Source: Niabella sp. (lineage in GTDB: Bacteria > Bacteroidota > Bacteroidia > Chitinophagales > Chitinophagaceae). Taken from it: a DNA stretch of 64,000 nucleotides. Location of the stretch: the NCBI GenBank assembly GCA_017744715.1, contig JAGIAT010000005.1:248001-312000 (forward strand). The letters are read 5' to 3'. The notes beneath the pieces were generated by a model. It saw only the letters and a program-made list of their open reading frames with translations. It searched no databases and was not told the DNA's origin. How positions within the stretch are numbered: the stretch's first letter is position 1; every line of letters starts with the position of its first letter. Below are positions 8,186 through 16,115 of this stretch, one piece after another. Position numbers and translations under genes: made by a program.

Positions 8186-9633
8186 ATTGGCGAAACGGCA
8201 GCGTTGAATAATACATCCATAGTAAACTGATGCTGGATAAGACCGGCATAATCAGCAGCATTTTTTACGCCGAACGTGGTCATAAACCCAAGGAATACGG
8301 TTTTTCTTGTTCCGGTGGTTTCTATAAAAAGCTCCTGCTTGTTTGTTAAGGCCGCCCGGTATGATTTGGGGATCACCAATGGGTTGGCCGCAAACTTCAT
8401 CTCAAAAATATTAATGCAGCGGTCATTGCGGTCAATCACCAGGTCTATCTGGGCGCCCTGCCGTGTAGCGGTTGGGGCTGTGGCGCGCCAGATACTTTCC
8501 TGGGTATGAATACCGGAAATGCCCAGCGCGGTTTTTAGCTGTTCCAGGTGTTTCTGGCAGATGCCCTCAAATGCATAACCACTCCAGCTTTTCCAGGAAG
8601 CAGTGTTAAACAATTTGATCCAGGTACCCTTCCCCGAGCGTTTGTTGGGTGCAATAAACTTCAGGTAGAACAGTGAGTATTCATCGGTTAGTTTATAGAT
8701 GCTGTTCTTAACGGTTTTACCAAAGGGGATATAGGATTTGATGAACCCGGATTCTGCGAGTTCATCAAGCGTTTGTGTAATACCGCCTCCGGACGACAGG
8801 TGGAGCATGTGGATGATCTCATTCCGTGTGAGCCCGGAGGGCTTGCCGGCAAGGGCTTTTACAATGGAGATGTGATGCTGGGCGTTATCAAAAAGAGAGC
8901 GGTAAAGATTGCTGAACTCATTGGTAAGGTAGCTGTCTTTGGTAAAGCAGATCCGGTCGATGGCCTGTATGGCGCTTTCACCGCGTTTTACCTGTTTGAG
9001 ATATTGGGGTACACCGCCCATTGCCATATACAATTGCAGCACCTGGTACCGGTCCAGCTTAATGGTATGCGCCCGGAAAAACTGTTCGGTTTCTGCCAGC
9101 GAAAAAGGCAGCAGGCGAATCTGCCGGGTTAGCCGGTTATGCAGGCCGCCTCTGTTGTTTACAATTTTGCGGATCATCCAGGAAGCGGCAGACCCGCAAA
9201 TAATTACAACCAGGTTCTTTTGCCGGGAGGCCCAGCTGTTCCAGAAGTTTTCAAAGGCCGGCATAAAGCCGGAGCGGGCCGAATCCAGCCACGGGAACTC
9301 ATCAAAAAAAATAACCTTCTTCCGTTTGGAGATCTTGGGCTGTAGCACCCTGATGAGCTGCTGAAATGCCTGCAGCCAGGTTTCAGGTATTGATGGCTTC
9401 CTTCTGGGAACGGTTTTCGAAAGACAATCTTTAAAGTTTTCCAACTGGTCCTGCAGGGAGGCATTGTGCAATCCGGAAATTTCAAATAGAAGTTCATTTT
9501 CAAAAAAGCTCCGGATCAGATAGGTTTTGCCAACCCGTCTTCTTCCGTAAACGGCTACCAGCTCTGCTTCTGGTGTTTTTTTTATATCGGAGAGTATCTG
9601 AAGCTCTTCGGCTCTTCCAATGATTGCTCCCAT
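8182..9633 (-). CDS. Archaeal-type P-loop ATPase with C-terminal PD-(D/E)XK-like (DUF234) domain
   Basis: The 483-residue protein has an N-terminal P-loop ATPase of the PF01637 class: Walker A GRRRVGKT (30-37), Walker B VIFFDEFPW (107-115), and the VIICGSAASWMIRKI sensor-like strand. A winged-helix-like middle (about 250-320, GLTRNEIIHML) follows. The C-terminal domain shows the restriction-nuclease pattern Asp397...Glu411-Met-Lys413. Proteins of this family are widespread, patchily distributed and of unknown role; nuclease activity is an inference from the motif. The start codon lies 2 bases from an 18-bp-arm palindrome, and a second copy of that palindrome lies 150 bases further upstream. 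No operon partner is seen. Confidence 0.85.
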   Translation of the reverse strand: MGAIIGRAEELQILSDIKKTPEAELVAVYGRRRVGKTYLIRSFFENELLFEISGLHNASLQDQLENFKDCLSKTVPRRKPSIPETWLQAFQQLIRVLQPKISKRKKVIFFDEFPWLDSARSGFMPAFENFWNSWASRQKNLVVIICGSAASWMIRKIVNNRGGLHNRLTRQIRLLPFSLAETEQFFRAHTIKLDRYQVLQLYMAMGGVPQYLKQVKRGESAIQAIDRICFTKDSYLTNEFSNLYRSLFDNAQHHISIVKALAGKPSGLTRNEIIHMLHLSSGGGITQTLDELAESGFIKSYIPFGKTVKNSIYKLTDEYSLFYLKFIAPNKRSGKGTWIKLFNTASWKSWSGYAFEGICQKHLEQLKTALGISGIHTQESIWRATAPTATRQGAQIDLVIDRNDRCINIFEMKFAANPLVIPKSYRAALTNKQELFIETTGTRKTVFLGFMTTFGVKNAADYAGLIQHQFTMDVLFNAAVSPI

Positions 9634-9635
9634 AA

Positions 9636-9686
9636 TTTATATTTCGCCAAAACTATAAAATTAATGCTGTTTTGGCGAAATATAAA
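9636..9686. promoter_or_regulatory. Palindrome 1 (18-bp arms, 15-bp spacer) at the ATPase start
   Basis: TTTATATTTCGCCAAAAC (9636-9653) and its exact reverse complement (9669-9686) flank a 15-base A/T-rich spacer. On the minus strand the palindrome contains TAGTTTTG (plus-strand 9649-9656), which fits the TAnnTTTG promoter box. It ends 2 bases from the ATG of the ATPase gene. It therefore spans the expected promoter and start, as an autoregulatory operator would. Confidence 0.75.
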
Positions 9687-9834
9687 ACTTTCGTTTTTTT
9701 CTATGTGCCCATCGAACCCCTTAATAAACGGCGTTTCTGAATCACAGAATATGCTTATCCGGATAATCGATAGTTCAGGATGATACCAGGTGCTGAACCT
9801 GTTCGAATGCTATCTGTTCATTGCTCTGTAATAT

Positions 9835-9881
9835 TATATTTCGCCAAAACTGGTAAAAAGTATACGTTTTGGCGAAATATA
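9835..9881. promoter_or_regulatory. Palindrome 2 (16-bp arms, 15-bp spacer)
   Basis: TATATTTCGCCAAAAC (9835-9850) and its exact reverse complement (9866-9881) flank a 15-base spacer whose sequence differs from that of palindrome 1. Arm sequence and spacer length are the same as in palindrome 1; the centres are 197 bases apart. The conserved arms with different spacers point to a protein-binding site rather than a simple duplication. The rest of the 456-base gap 9634-10089 holds no gene that I can see. Confidence 0.75.
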
Positions 9882-10044
9882 GTTTTATAATAACCTGCAT
9901 AAATTTGGGTGCCCGAACGGGATGCTACCGTTTGAACACGGTGTTGGAAGTACGCTCTTTAAATAAAAAGGTCCGTTGTTTCAAATGGATACACCGGCCG
10001 CCGGATACCATATAAAACGCCGCCGTGTTTTGCGCGGGATTCAT

Positions 10045-10052
10045 TACCTTTG
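10045..10052 (+). promoter_or_regulatory. Candidate -7 box (TACCTTTG) for the FKBP gene
   Basis: TACCTTTG matches the TAnnTTTG consensus and lies 37 bases before the ATG at 10090. A TTTTG at 10028-10032 is the nearest -33-like element, but the spacing is short. Confidence 0.45.
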
Positions 10053-10089
10053 AACCTATTTACTTTTATTGGAACGATACAAATAAATT

Positions 10090-10524
10090 ATGGGATTACA
10101 GGATAAACTGAAAGCATTTATGAACAATAAAATTGAGGCGCAAAAAGAAGCCGGGAGAAAATTTCTTGAGACAAATAAAAACAAGGAGGGCGTACAAACG
10201 CTTCCGGAGGGTATTCAGTATGAGGTGATCAAAGAGGGTACCGGTAAGCAACCTACCGTGCAACAATCGGTTACGGCGCATTACCGGGGTGCCTTGCTGG
10301 ACGGAACGGAGTTTGACAGTTCTTTTAAAAGGAATCAGCCGTTCTCTGCACCGCTGAGTGCATTGATCAAGGGGTGGCAGATTGCAATCCCGCTTATGAA
10401 GGAGGGCAGCCACTGGCGTCTGTGGATTCCCTCAGAGCTGGCTTATGGCGACAGAGGGGCCGGCCGGGATATTCCAGGAGGAGCTACGCTGCTGTTTGAA
10501 GTAGAATTGTTACAGGTGCATTAA
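10090..10524 (+). CDS. FKBP-type peptidyl-prolyl cis-trans isomerase
   Basis: The 144-residue protein has an N-terminal helical, Lys-rich stretch (about 1-45, with AGRKFLETNK) of the kind found in MIP-like FKBPs. The FKBP domain (about 50-144) shows VTAHYRGALLDGTEFDSS, the KGWQIAIPLMKEGSHW loop, and IPSELAYGDRGAG followed by IPGGATLLFEVELL. It catalyses proline isomerisation and helps folding. No signal peptide is seen, so a cytoplasmic location is likely. It is the first of three + strand genes, with modest gaps between them. Confidence 0.93.
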   Translation: MGLQDKLKAFMNNKIEAQKEAGRKFLETNKNKEGVQTLPEGIQYEVIKEGTGKQPTVQQSVTAHYRGALLDGTEFDSSFKRNQPFSAPLSALIKGWQIAIPLMKEGSHWRLWIPSELAYGDRGAGRDIPGGATLLFEVELLQVH

Positions 10525-10609
10525 TCCTATAAATATTTTAACACGCGTAAAGCCGGAGTGATCTGGACATTTTTTTTACCAGTTGCTATTGGCCGCGCCA
10601 CTAAAATCC

Positions 10610-11137
10610 ATGATAGAAAATCAATACCCCATAGGGCAATTTGAACATCGGGACTTTACTGCAGCTGTGAAACAGGAATGCCTGGCTGCCATACAGTTCC
10701 TGCCCAATATGCTGGAAGCGTCCATTGCCGGATTAGATGAACCACAGCTGCAAACACCTTATCGCGAGGGCGGGTGGACCGTACATCAGCTCGTGCACCA
10801 TGTGGCAGACAGTCATTTAAATGCCTATACCCGTTTTAAACTGGGATTAACGGAAGCGCAACCGGTAATAAAAACTTACGACGAAAATGCCTGGGCGGTA
10901 TTGGATGATGTACGTACGTTACCTGTAAACCTTTCCATCACGTTGCTTTATGCATTACATGCCCGTTGGTATGCCGCCATTAAAGATCTGGATGAGGCAC
11001 AATGGGCAAGAACAGTAATACATCCGGTTACCGGCAAGCCTCTGGCGTTATCCTATTACCTGCAGCTGTATGCCTGGCACGGAAAACACCATGTAGCGCA
11101 GGTTAATTATTTAAGAGAAAAACGAAAATGGCAATGA
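10610..11137 (+). CDS. DinB-fold metal-dependent protein (YfiT/BstA-like)
   Basis: I place the start at ATG 10610 (MIENQYPIGQ), giving 175 residues, the usual length of the YfiT family; an in-frame TTG at 10583 would only add a poor extension. The four-helix DinB fold is indicated by WTVHQLVHHVADSHLNAYTR and the C-terminal YAWHGKHHVAQV, which together supply the His ligands for a divalent metal. B. subtilis YfiT is a metal-dependent hydrolase-like protein, and relatives act as bacillithiol S-transferases; the substrate here is unknown. Its stop overlaps the start of the NUDIX gene, so the two are translationally linked. Confidence 0.82.
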   Translation: MIENQYPIGQFEHRDFTAAVKQECLAAIQFLPNMLEASIAGLDEPQLQTPYREGGWTVHQLVHHVADSHLNAYTRFKLGLTEAQPVIKTYDENAWAVLDDVRTLPVNLSITLLYALHARWYAAIKDLDEAQWARTVIHPVTGKPLALSYYLQLYAWHGKHHVAQVNYLREKRKWQ

Positions 11138-11685
11138 TGAACTGGAAAACGCTTTCTTCAACATACCTGTTTAATGATCTATGGTTTACGGTACGCAAAG
11201 ACCGGTGCGAAACGCCCCAGGGCAAAATCGTAGACCCCTATTATGTGTATGAATTTCCTACATGGGTTACCGCTTTTGCGCTTACAGAAGATAACCAGGT
11301 GTTGCTGGAAATGCAATACAGGCATGGAATCGGGGAAACCCACTATGAAATTCCCGGTGGTTGTGTAGATGATACCGATGCCAGTCTTGAAGCTGCGGTA
11401 AAAAGAGAGTTAAAGGAAGAGACCGGCTACGAATTTTCCAACTATGAATACCTGGGCAAAACCTGTGCAAATCCTTCCACGAATAATAACTGGATGCATA
11501 TGTTTCTGGCAACGGGCGGAAAAAAGACCGGCGATCAGGAGCTGGATCCCAATGAAGAGATTCATATAGAGCTGGTTCCGATGGAGCGCTTCAAGGAAAT
11601 GTTCCGGACCAACCAGTTCATACAATCTATGCATGTAACCTGTATGCTTTATGCACTACAGCGCCTGGGTGAGTTAAAGGTTTGA
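11128..11685 (+). CDS. NUDIX hydrolase (ADP-ribose pyrophosphatase-like)
   Basis: The 185-residue protein carries a complete Nudix box (residues 78-100, GGCVDDTDASLEAA followed by RELKEETG) that coordinates the Mg2+ for pyrophosphate cleavage. The upstream EMQYRHGIGETHYEIPGG stretch resembles nucleoside-diphosphate-sugar pyrophosphatases. Translation can begin at ATG 11128, or at ATG 11134 or 11137; all overlap or touch the upstream stop (TGA 11135-11137). The exact substrate is not readable. A decayed pdxH-like gene follows directly. Confidence 0.87.
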   Translation: MAMMNWKTLSSTYLFNDLWFTVRKDRCETPQGKIVDPYYVYEFPTWVTAFALTEDNQVLLEMQYRHGIGETHYEIPGGCVDDTDASLEAAVKRELKEETGYEFSNYEYLGKTCANPSTNNNWMHMFLATGGKKTGDQELDPNEEIHIELVPMERFKEMFRTNQFIQSMHVTCMLYALQRLGELKV

Positions 11686-11699
11686 GTAAAATAAAAGCG

Positions 11700-12162
11700 A
11701 TGGATCTACTGGCCCTTTTTGATAGCTGGTACCGGATGGTTTTCCGGACAGCCGGATTGTTTCGCTGAAGGAGGTGAAAGACGGCTGCTTTATTATTACA
11801 GGTTCAACAAATGCCCGGAAAGGGCAGGAGATTGCCGCAGATAATAAGGTTGGATTGGCTTTTTGGGGGCCGGTTACCGGAAGACAGGTGCGGATAGAGG
11901 GTATTGCAAGGCGATTGCAGCGGAGGCGGCTGCAATGTGCGCACAGGGAATGCCGGTGGAAGATTATGATAAAATGACCGCCCGGTTTCAACAGGTATTG
12001 AAGGATGGCTCCATTGGAAATAAGCGTCCTGAAAATTGGGGCGGGTATGCGATCTCCCCGGTACGGATCGAGTTGATGATCTTTTCTGCAACCCGGTTAC
12101 ACGATCGTAACTATTTTGAAATGCGCAATGGCCGGTGGGTACATCAAAAATTACAACCTTAA
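11700..12162 (+). pseudogene. Decayed pyridoxamine 5'-phosphate oxidase (PdxH-like)
   Basis: Recognisable PdxH segments occur in order but in three different frames. The first, from ATG 11700, reads MDLLALFDSWYR. The second, from about 11741, reads FPDSRIVSLKEV, then FIITGSTNARKGQEIA, then LAFWGPVTGRQVRIEG. The third, from about 11910, reads MTARFQQVLKDGSIGNKRP, then ENWGGYAISPVRIELMIFS, RLHDRNYFE and a final LQP at the stop 12160-12162. About 150 codons remain of the usual 200-220, so there are internal deletions as well as at least two frameshifts. An intact gene would have made pyridoxal 5'-phosphate with FMN. Sequencing error could explain a frameshift but not the missing segments. Confidence 0.8.
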
Positions 12163-12192
12163 AAAAGTTCCATACCTATAAAACCGGATGTT

Positions 12193-13611
12193 TTGGAAAC
12201 AGAAAATTCACCTGTTGTTTATCGCTATCTGCCCTGGATAGCAGCCCTTGCGATTTTTATGCAATCGCTGGACGGCACTATTTTAAATACGGCGCTGCCT
12301 TCCATTGCCGCTGACTTGCACCGCTCGCCCTTAAATATGCAGTCCATTATTGTCAGTTATGTGCTCATTCTGGCGCTGCTGATTCCGCTGAGCGGATGGA
12401 TGTCGGATCATTTTGGTTCCAGGAAGATTTTTATCTGGGCTGTGGGGTTATTTACCCTGGGTTCATTGCTCAGTGCGCTTTCTACCAGTCTGGCGGCATT
12501 GATCTTTTCCCGCGTGGTGCAGGCTGTTGGCGGATCTATGATGGTGCCGGTAGCAAGACTAGCGATTCTTTATACCTATTCAAAAGACAAACTGCTGGGA
12601 GTAATCAATTTTATAACCATACCCGGGTTGGTAGGCCCCATCGTAGGGCCTACGCTGGGTGGCTGGCTGGTGGATGTGGCCAGCTGGCACTGGATTTTTT
12701 TAATCAATATTCCCGTTGGAATTATGGGTATGGCCTTTGCCTGGAAGGTGATGCCCAATTATATTTACCGGGGAAAGCCATTTGATACGTGGGGTATGCT
12801 GCTTTTTGGAGGCTCCCTGGTTTGTATTACGGTAGCAATAGAGCTGGGATCGGAAAAACTGGTAGAAGGGTGGTACCTGATCGGCGTCGCCGTACTGGGT
12901 GTAGCACTGATGCATGCCTATTACAGGCATTTTAAAAAGCAAAAGTATCCGCTGATCGATCTTCACCTTATCCGGATCCGTACATTACGTATCGGTGTTT
13001 TCGGCAACCTGCTCACCCGCCTGGGAATTGGTGGCATGCCCCTGCTGCTGCCCCTGTTTTTTCAGGTAGGTTTCGGACATACGGCGATGGTTTCCGGTAT
13101 GATGCTGATCCCTTCCGCCATTACAACCATTATGATAAAGCCCTGGGTGGTGCCTATTGTAAGACGTTTTGGATATAAAAAAACACTGATCGTAAATACC
13201 ATGCTCATTGCTGCGGTAATTGTACTTTTTTCCATTCCCAATGCGCATACTCCGCTGCCGTTGCTGATTCCCTGTCTGGTATTGTTTGGCGCTGTAAATT
13301 CCATTCAAATGGCTACTATGAATACACTGGCCTTATCGGATCTGAACAATGAAAATGCCAGCATGGGCAACAGCCTGCTTTTGGTAATGCAGCAGTTGTC
13401 AATAAGCCTGGGCGTATCTGTGGGCGCCTATCTTTTGTCAAAGTATGGAAGTGCTTCCTGGATCCGGTCGGGAGATGCTATTACGGTGTTCCGGTATACG
13501 TTTCTGACCATGGGAGGCATTACGGCGTTGGCCGGGCTGATCTTTTTCCGGCTAAAAGCAACAGACGGCAGTATACTGGCGGGCAGGGAAGGCGGCGGTG
13601 CAGCATCCTGA
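12193..13611 (+). CDS. DHA2-family MFS multidrug efflux transporter
   Basis: The 472-residue integral membrane protein has about 14 hydrophobic segments. It carries the DHA2 hallmarks: MQSLDGTILNTALPSIA in the first helix, motif A GWMSDHFGSRKIF after helix 2, and the GPIVGPTLGGWLVD motif-C-like stretch. Relatives (EmrB, MdtD) export drugs or organic ions in exchange for protons. The reading frame has no ATG near its N-terminus: the start is most likely TTG 12193, since the nearby ATG 12188 is out of frame. No membrane-fusion partner (EmrA type) is adjacent. It ends in a short hydrophilic tail. Confidence 0.9.
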   Translation: METENSPVVYRYLPWIAALAIFMQSLDGTILNTALPSIAADLHRSPLNMQSIIVSYVLILALLIPLSGWMSDHFGSRKIFIWAVGLFTLGSLLSALSTSLAALIFSRVVQAVGGSMMVPVARLAILYTYSKDKLLGVINFITIPGLVGPIVGPTLGGWLVDVASWHWIFLINIPVGIMGMAFAWKVMPNYIYRGKPFDTWGMLLFGGSLVCITVAIELGSEKLVEGWYLIGVAVLGVALMHAYYRHFKKQKYPLIDLHLIRIRTLRIGVFGNLLTRLGIGGMPLLLPLFFQVGFGHTAMVSGMMLIPSAITTIMIKPWVVPIVRRFGYKKTLIVNTMLIAAVIVLFSIPNAHTPLPLLIPCLVLFGAVNSIQMATMNTLALSDLNNENASMGNSLLLVMQQLSISLGVSVGAYLLSKYGSASWIRSGDAITVFRYTFLTMGGITALAGLIFFRLKATDGSILAGREGGGAAS

Positions 13612-13686
13612 AAACGGATCGTAAATAATCGGCTGTTATAAATGTACAGCCCGGGAGCAGTTAAAAATTCCGTCCTTTATCAATAA

Positions 13687-13710
13687 AAACGCCCCGTTTC
13701 CGGAGCGTTT
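13687..13710 (-). terminator. Rho-independent terminator downstream of carA
   Basis: On the minus strand a 9-bp stem (AAACGCTCC paired with GGGGCGTTT, one G-T pair) closes a short GGAAAC loop and is followed by a T-rich run. It lies 6 bases past the carA stop codon. Confidence 0.8.
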
Positions 13711-13715
13711 CTGTG

Positions 13716-14825
13716 TTAATTATTTTTCGACTGTTTGATCAGGTTGATAAAATCATCAAACAGGTACCGGGAATCGTAGGGGCCCGGTGTACTTTCCGGG
13801 TGGTATTGAACCGAGAAGGCCGGTTTGTCTTTGATCCGGATGCCTTCGATGGATTGATCATTCAGGTTTACATGGGTGATCTCTACCAGTGCTGAAGCTT
13901 TTACAGATTCCGGATCTACACCAAAACCATGATTTTGGGTGGTGATTTCCGATTTGCCGGTAAGTAAATTTTTTACCGGGTGATTCAGTCCGCGATGACC
14001 ATGATGCATCTTAAAGGTAGCAATACCATTGGCCAGTGCCAGGAGCTGGTGACCCAGGCAAATGCCAAACATGGGTTTGCCTTCATTCAGGATCTGTTTC
14101 AGCTGCTCTACCGCATAGTCCATAGCCGCCGGATCGCCGGGGCCATTGGAGATAAAATATCCGTCCGGATTAAATGCCTTTACCTCTTCCAACGGTGTTT
14201 TGGCCGGGAACACCTTTACAAAGGCTCCGCGGTCGGTCATACATTTAATAATATTGCGTTTGATGCCATAGTCCATTACCGCAATACGGATTCCTGCCTG
14301 CGGATCACCGGCCTCATAAACCTCGCGGGTACTCACTTTGGAAGCCAGCTCCAGTCCGTCCATGGAAGGCACTTCGGCAAGCCGCTTTTTTAATTCCTCC
14401 ACATTAAAGATCTCCGAAGAAATGATACAGTTCATCGCCCCTTTGGTACGAACATGCGCTACCAGGGCCCGTGTATCAACGTCGTGAATGGAAACAATAT
14501 TGTTTTGTTTAAGGTAAGCGTCCAACGAACCGCCGGCTCTTTTACGCGAATAATTTTCATTCAGGTTCTTGGCAATCACACCCAGGATCTTTACACTATC
14601 CGATTCCACGTCTTCATCGATTACCCCATAATTACCCACATGTACGGCATTCATGATCACGATCTGGCCGTAATAACTAGGGTCTGTAAAAACTTCCTGG
14701 TATCCGGTCATACCGGTATTAAAGCAAATTTCACCGGTAGTGGTGCCAATAGCGCCAAAGGCCTTGCCGGAACAAATGGTTCCGTCTTCTAGTAATAAAA
14801 TTGCTGGGGATTGATTATCAGACAT
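13716..14825 (-). CDS. carA: Carbamoyl-phosphate synthase small (glutaminase) subunit
   Basis: CarA hydrolyses glutamine and channels ammonia to CarB to make carbamoyl phosphate for arginine and pyrimidine synthesis. The 369-residue protein has the N-terminal CPSase small-chain domain (LLEDGTICSGKAFG; GEICFNTGMTGYQEVFTDPS) and a class I glutamine amidotransferase domain. That domain has nucleophile Cys256 in GICLGHQ, and His342/Glu344 in QYHPES. carB is not next to it. A TATCTTCG promoter-like box lies about 30 bases upstream of the start, and a clear terminator follows the gene. Confidence 0.97.
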   Translation of the reverse strand: MSDNQSPAILLLEDGTICSGKAFGAIGTTTGEICFNTGMTGYQEVFTDPSYYGQIVIMNAVHVGNYGVIDEDVESDSVKILGVIAKNLNENYSRKRAGGSLDAYLKQNNIVSIHDVDTRALVAHVRTKGAMNCIISSEIFNVEELKKRLAEVPSMDGLELASKVSTREVYEAGDPQAGIRIAVMDYGIKRNIIKCMTDRGAFVKVFPAKTPLEEVKAFNPDGYFISNGPGDPAAMDYAVEQLKQILNEGKPMFGICLGHQLLALANGIATFKMHHGHRGLNHPVKNLLTGKSEITTQNHGFGVDPESVKASALVEITHVNLNDQSIEGIRIKDKPAFSVQYHPESTPGPYDSRYLFDDFINLIKQSKNN

Positions 14826-14855
14826 TTATATTTATTATAAATTTAAAAAATCACG

Positions 14856-14863
14856 CGAAGATA
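14856..14863 (-). promoter_or_regulatory. Candidate -7 box (TATCTTCG) for carA
   Basis: The minus strand reads TATCTTCG, one mismatch from TAnnTTTG, about 30 bases before the carA ATG. It is followed by an A/T-rich leader with no obvious attenuator. Confidence 0.35.
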
Positions 14864-14902
14864 AAAGAAAATTTCTGATTTCGGGCGCATAATTTTTCAA
14901 TT

Positions 14903-15703
14903 TTACAATCCTTTGGCCATGGCGTCCTGTTTCATCTGCGCGGCAAGATCATGCCCCAGGTACTTCTCAATGGCGTTGTGCACCCAGTAGATCACCGGCG
15001 TCATAATAACGGCTATGATAAACTTATAAATATAATTACCTACACAAATACTCAGCACAAGCACCAGGCTCCAGGGTTCTCCCTGGTTTGATGAAACTCT
15101 GGGCCCGATATAAAATGCGATAAAAAGTACCAGGAAGCTATCGATCAGCTGCGAAATCAGGGTGGATCCTGTGGCACGAAGCCAGATGGCCTTTTCACCG
15201 GTGATTTTTTTAATACGGTGAAAGACCGCTACATCCAGGATCTGTCCCAGTAAAAAAGCACTGAGCGATCCGATGATGATCCAGGATCCCTGGCCCAGCA
15301 TTACCCGGTACGCATGATCGGCATTGGGTACATTGTTTTTGGTATAATTTGACACCCAGAAATCGGCAGGCGTAAGTACAATGGCCCCCTGGAACATCAG
15401 AAAGGTATAGCCGATGAGCCCTGCGGCAAGAAACGACAGGAAACGGACGCCTTTCATACCATAGTATTCATTGATGATATCCGTCATAATAAACACAACG
15501 GGCCACAACAGCACACCTGCGGTCAGGTTAAAGGAAAACGCATTGCCAAAAAGGTTCAGGTTAAACGGAGTGATCCCGATAGTTTTTTCCAGTGAGAAAA
15601 TCTTCACCCCGATCACTTCGGCGATAATGGCATTGGCAACAAAAAAACATCCCAGCAGTATGAAAAGCCGGGTGGGTTTATTTTTGGTAATAGTATGGAT
15701 CAT
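14903..15703 (-). CDS. Queuosine precursor transporter (YhhQ/QPTR family)
   Basis: The 266-residue membrane protein matches the PF02592 (VUT/YhhQ) family: FFVANAIIAEVIGVKIFSL in the first helix, PVVFIMTDIINEYYGMKGVR, and SQLIDSFLVLFIAFYIG, the polar segments conserved in the family. E. coli YhhQ imports queuosine precursors (preQ0/preQ1) for tRNA modification. About six to seven hydrophobic helices are visible. Its start overlaps the end of the upstream 102-residue membrane protein by 26 bases, so the two are probably co-translated. No que genes are in the window. Confidence 0.85.
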   Translation of the reverse strand: MIHTITKNKPTRLFILLGCFFVANAIIAEVIGVKIFSLEKTIGITPFNLNLFGNAFSFNLTAGVLLWPVVFIMTDIINEYYGMKGVRFLSFLAAGLIGYTFLMFQGAIVLTPADFWVSNYTKNNVPNADHAYRVMLGQGSWIIIGSLSAFLLGQILDVAVFHRIKKITGEKAIWLRATGSTLISQLIDSFLVLFIAFYIGPRVSSNQGEPWSLVLVLSICVGNYIYKFIIAVIMTPVIYWVHNAIEKYLGHDLAAQMKQDAMAKGL

Positions 15704-15986
15704 TCACAAAGAATATGTATACAAAAATAAGCAGGAGGCAGGCAATATTAAAAACAATCAGCCACCGCGGAACAATGGCGCCGGGCTTTTTTCCCGCGAT
15801 CCAACAAATGAGGTAAATGAGGTTTACAAGGGGCAGGATGACCATCCCCAGCGCATATCCCGAAGTGATAATGGTACTGCTGACCGTTTCTCCTTTGTTC
15901 CATTCATTAAAAAGGAGCGAAAGCGCCAGGATCACCATTACACCGCATAAAAACGCCACTCTTGATAAAAATATTAACCAACGCAT
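15678..15986 (-). CDS. Small membrane protein of unknown function
   Basis: I do not recognise this 102-residue protein. It has three predicted membrane helices: about residues 5-25, 40-64 (ALGMVILPLVNLIYLICWI) and 74-94. The C-terminal tail reads VNDPYYYQK. Its 3' end overlaps the queuosine-transporter start by 26 bases, and a TATATTTG promoter box sits 34 bases upstream. It may be a membrane partner of the transporter, or simply its operon neighbour. Confidence 0.65.
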   Translation of the reverse strand: MRWLIFLSRVAFLCGVMVILALSLLFNEWNKGETVSSTIITSGYALGMVILPLVNLIYLICWIAGKKPGAIVPRWLIVFNIACLLLIFVYIFFVNDPYYYQK

Positions 15987-16020
15987 AAGCCGATTTCTTG
16001 TAAAATAGCATTATTTTGCC

Positions 16021-16028
16021 CAAATATA
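16021..16028 (-). promoter_or_regulatory. Candidate -7 box (TATATTTG) for the small membrane protein / QPTR unit
   Basis: The minus strand reads TATATTTG, a full match to TAnnTTTG, 34 bases before the start of the 102-residue protein. Confidence 0.45.
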
Positions 16029-16115
16029 TGCCAGGTTTTTGGTTTATCATGATGGTATACAGCTTCATAGCGCAACCGGTAAGCCTTTGATACCTGTTAA
16101 TAAACAAGGGAAGAA

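Noticed and set aside
8187..8195. TTGGCGAAA at the 3' end of the ATPase gene as a third copy of the palindrome
   Set aside because: Only 9 bases match and there is no inverted partner, so it was mentioned as a possible boundary but not listed as a repeat.
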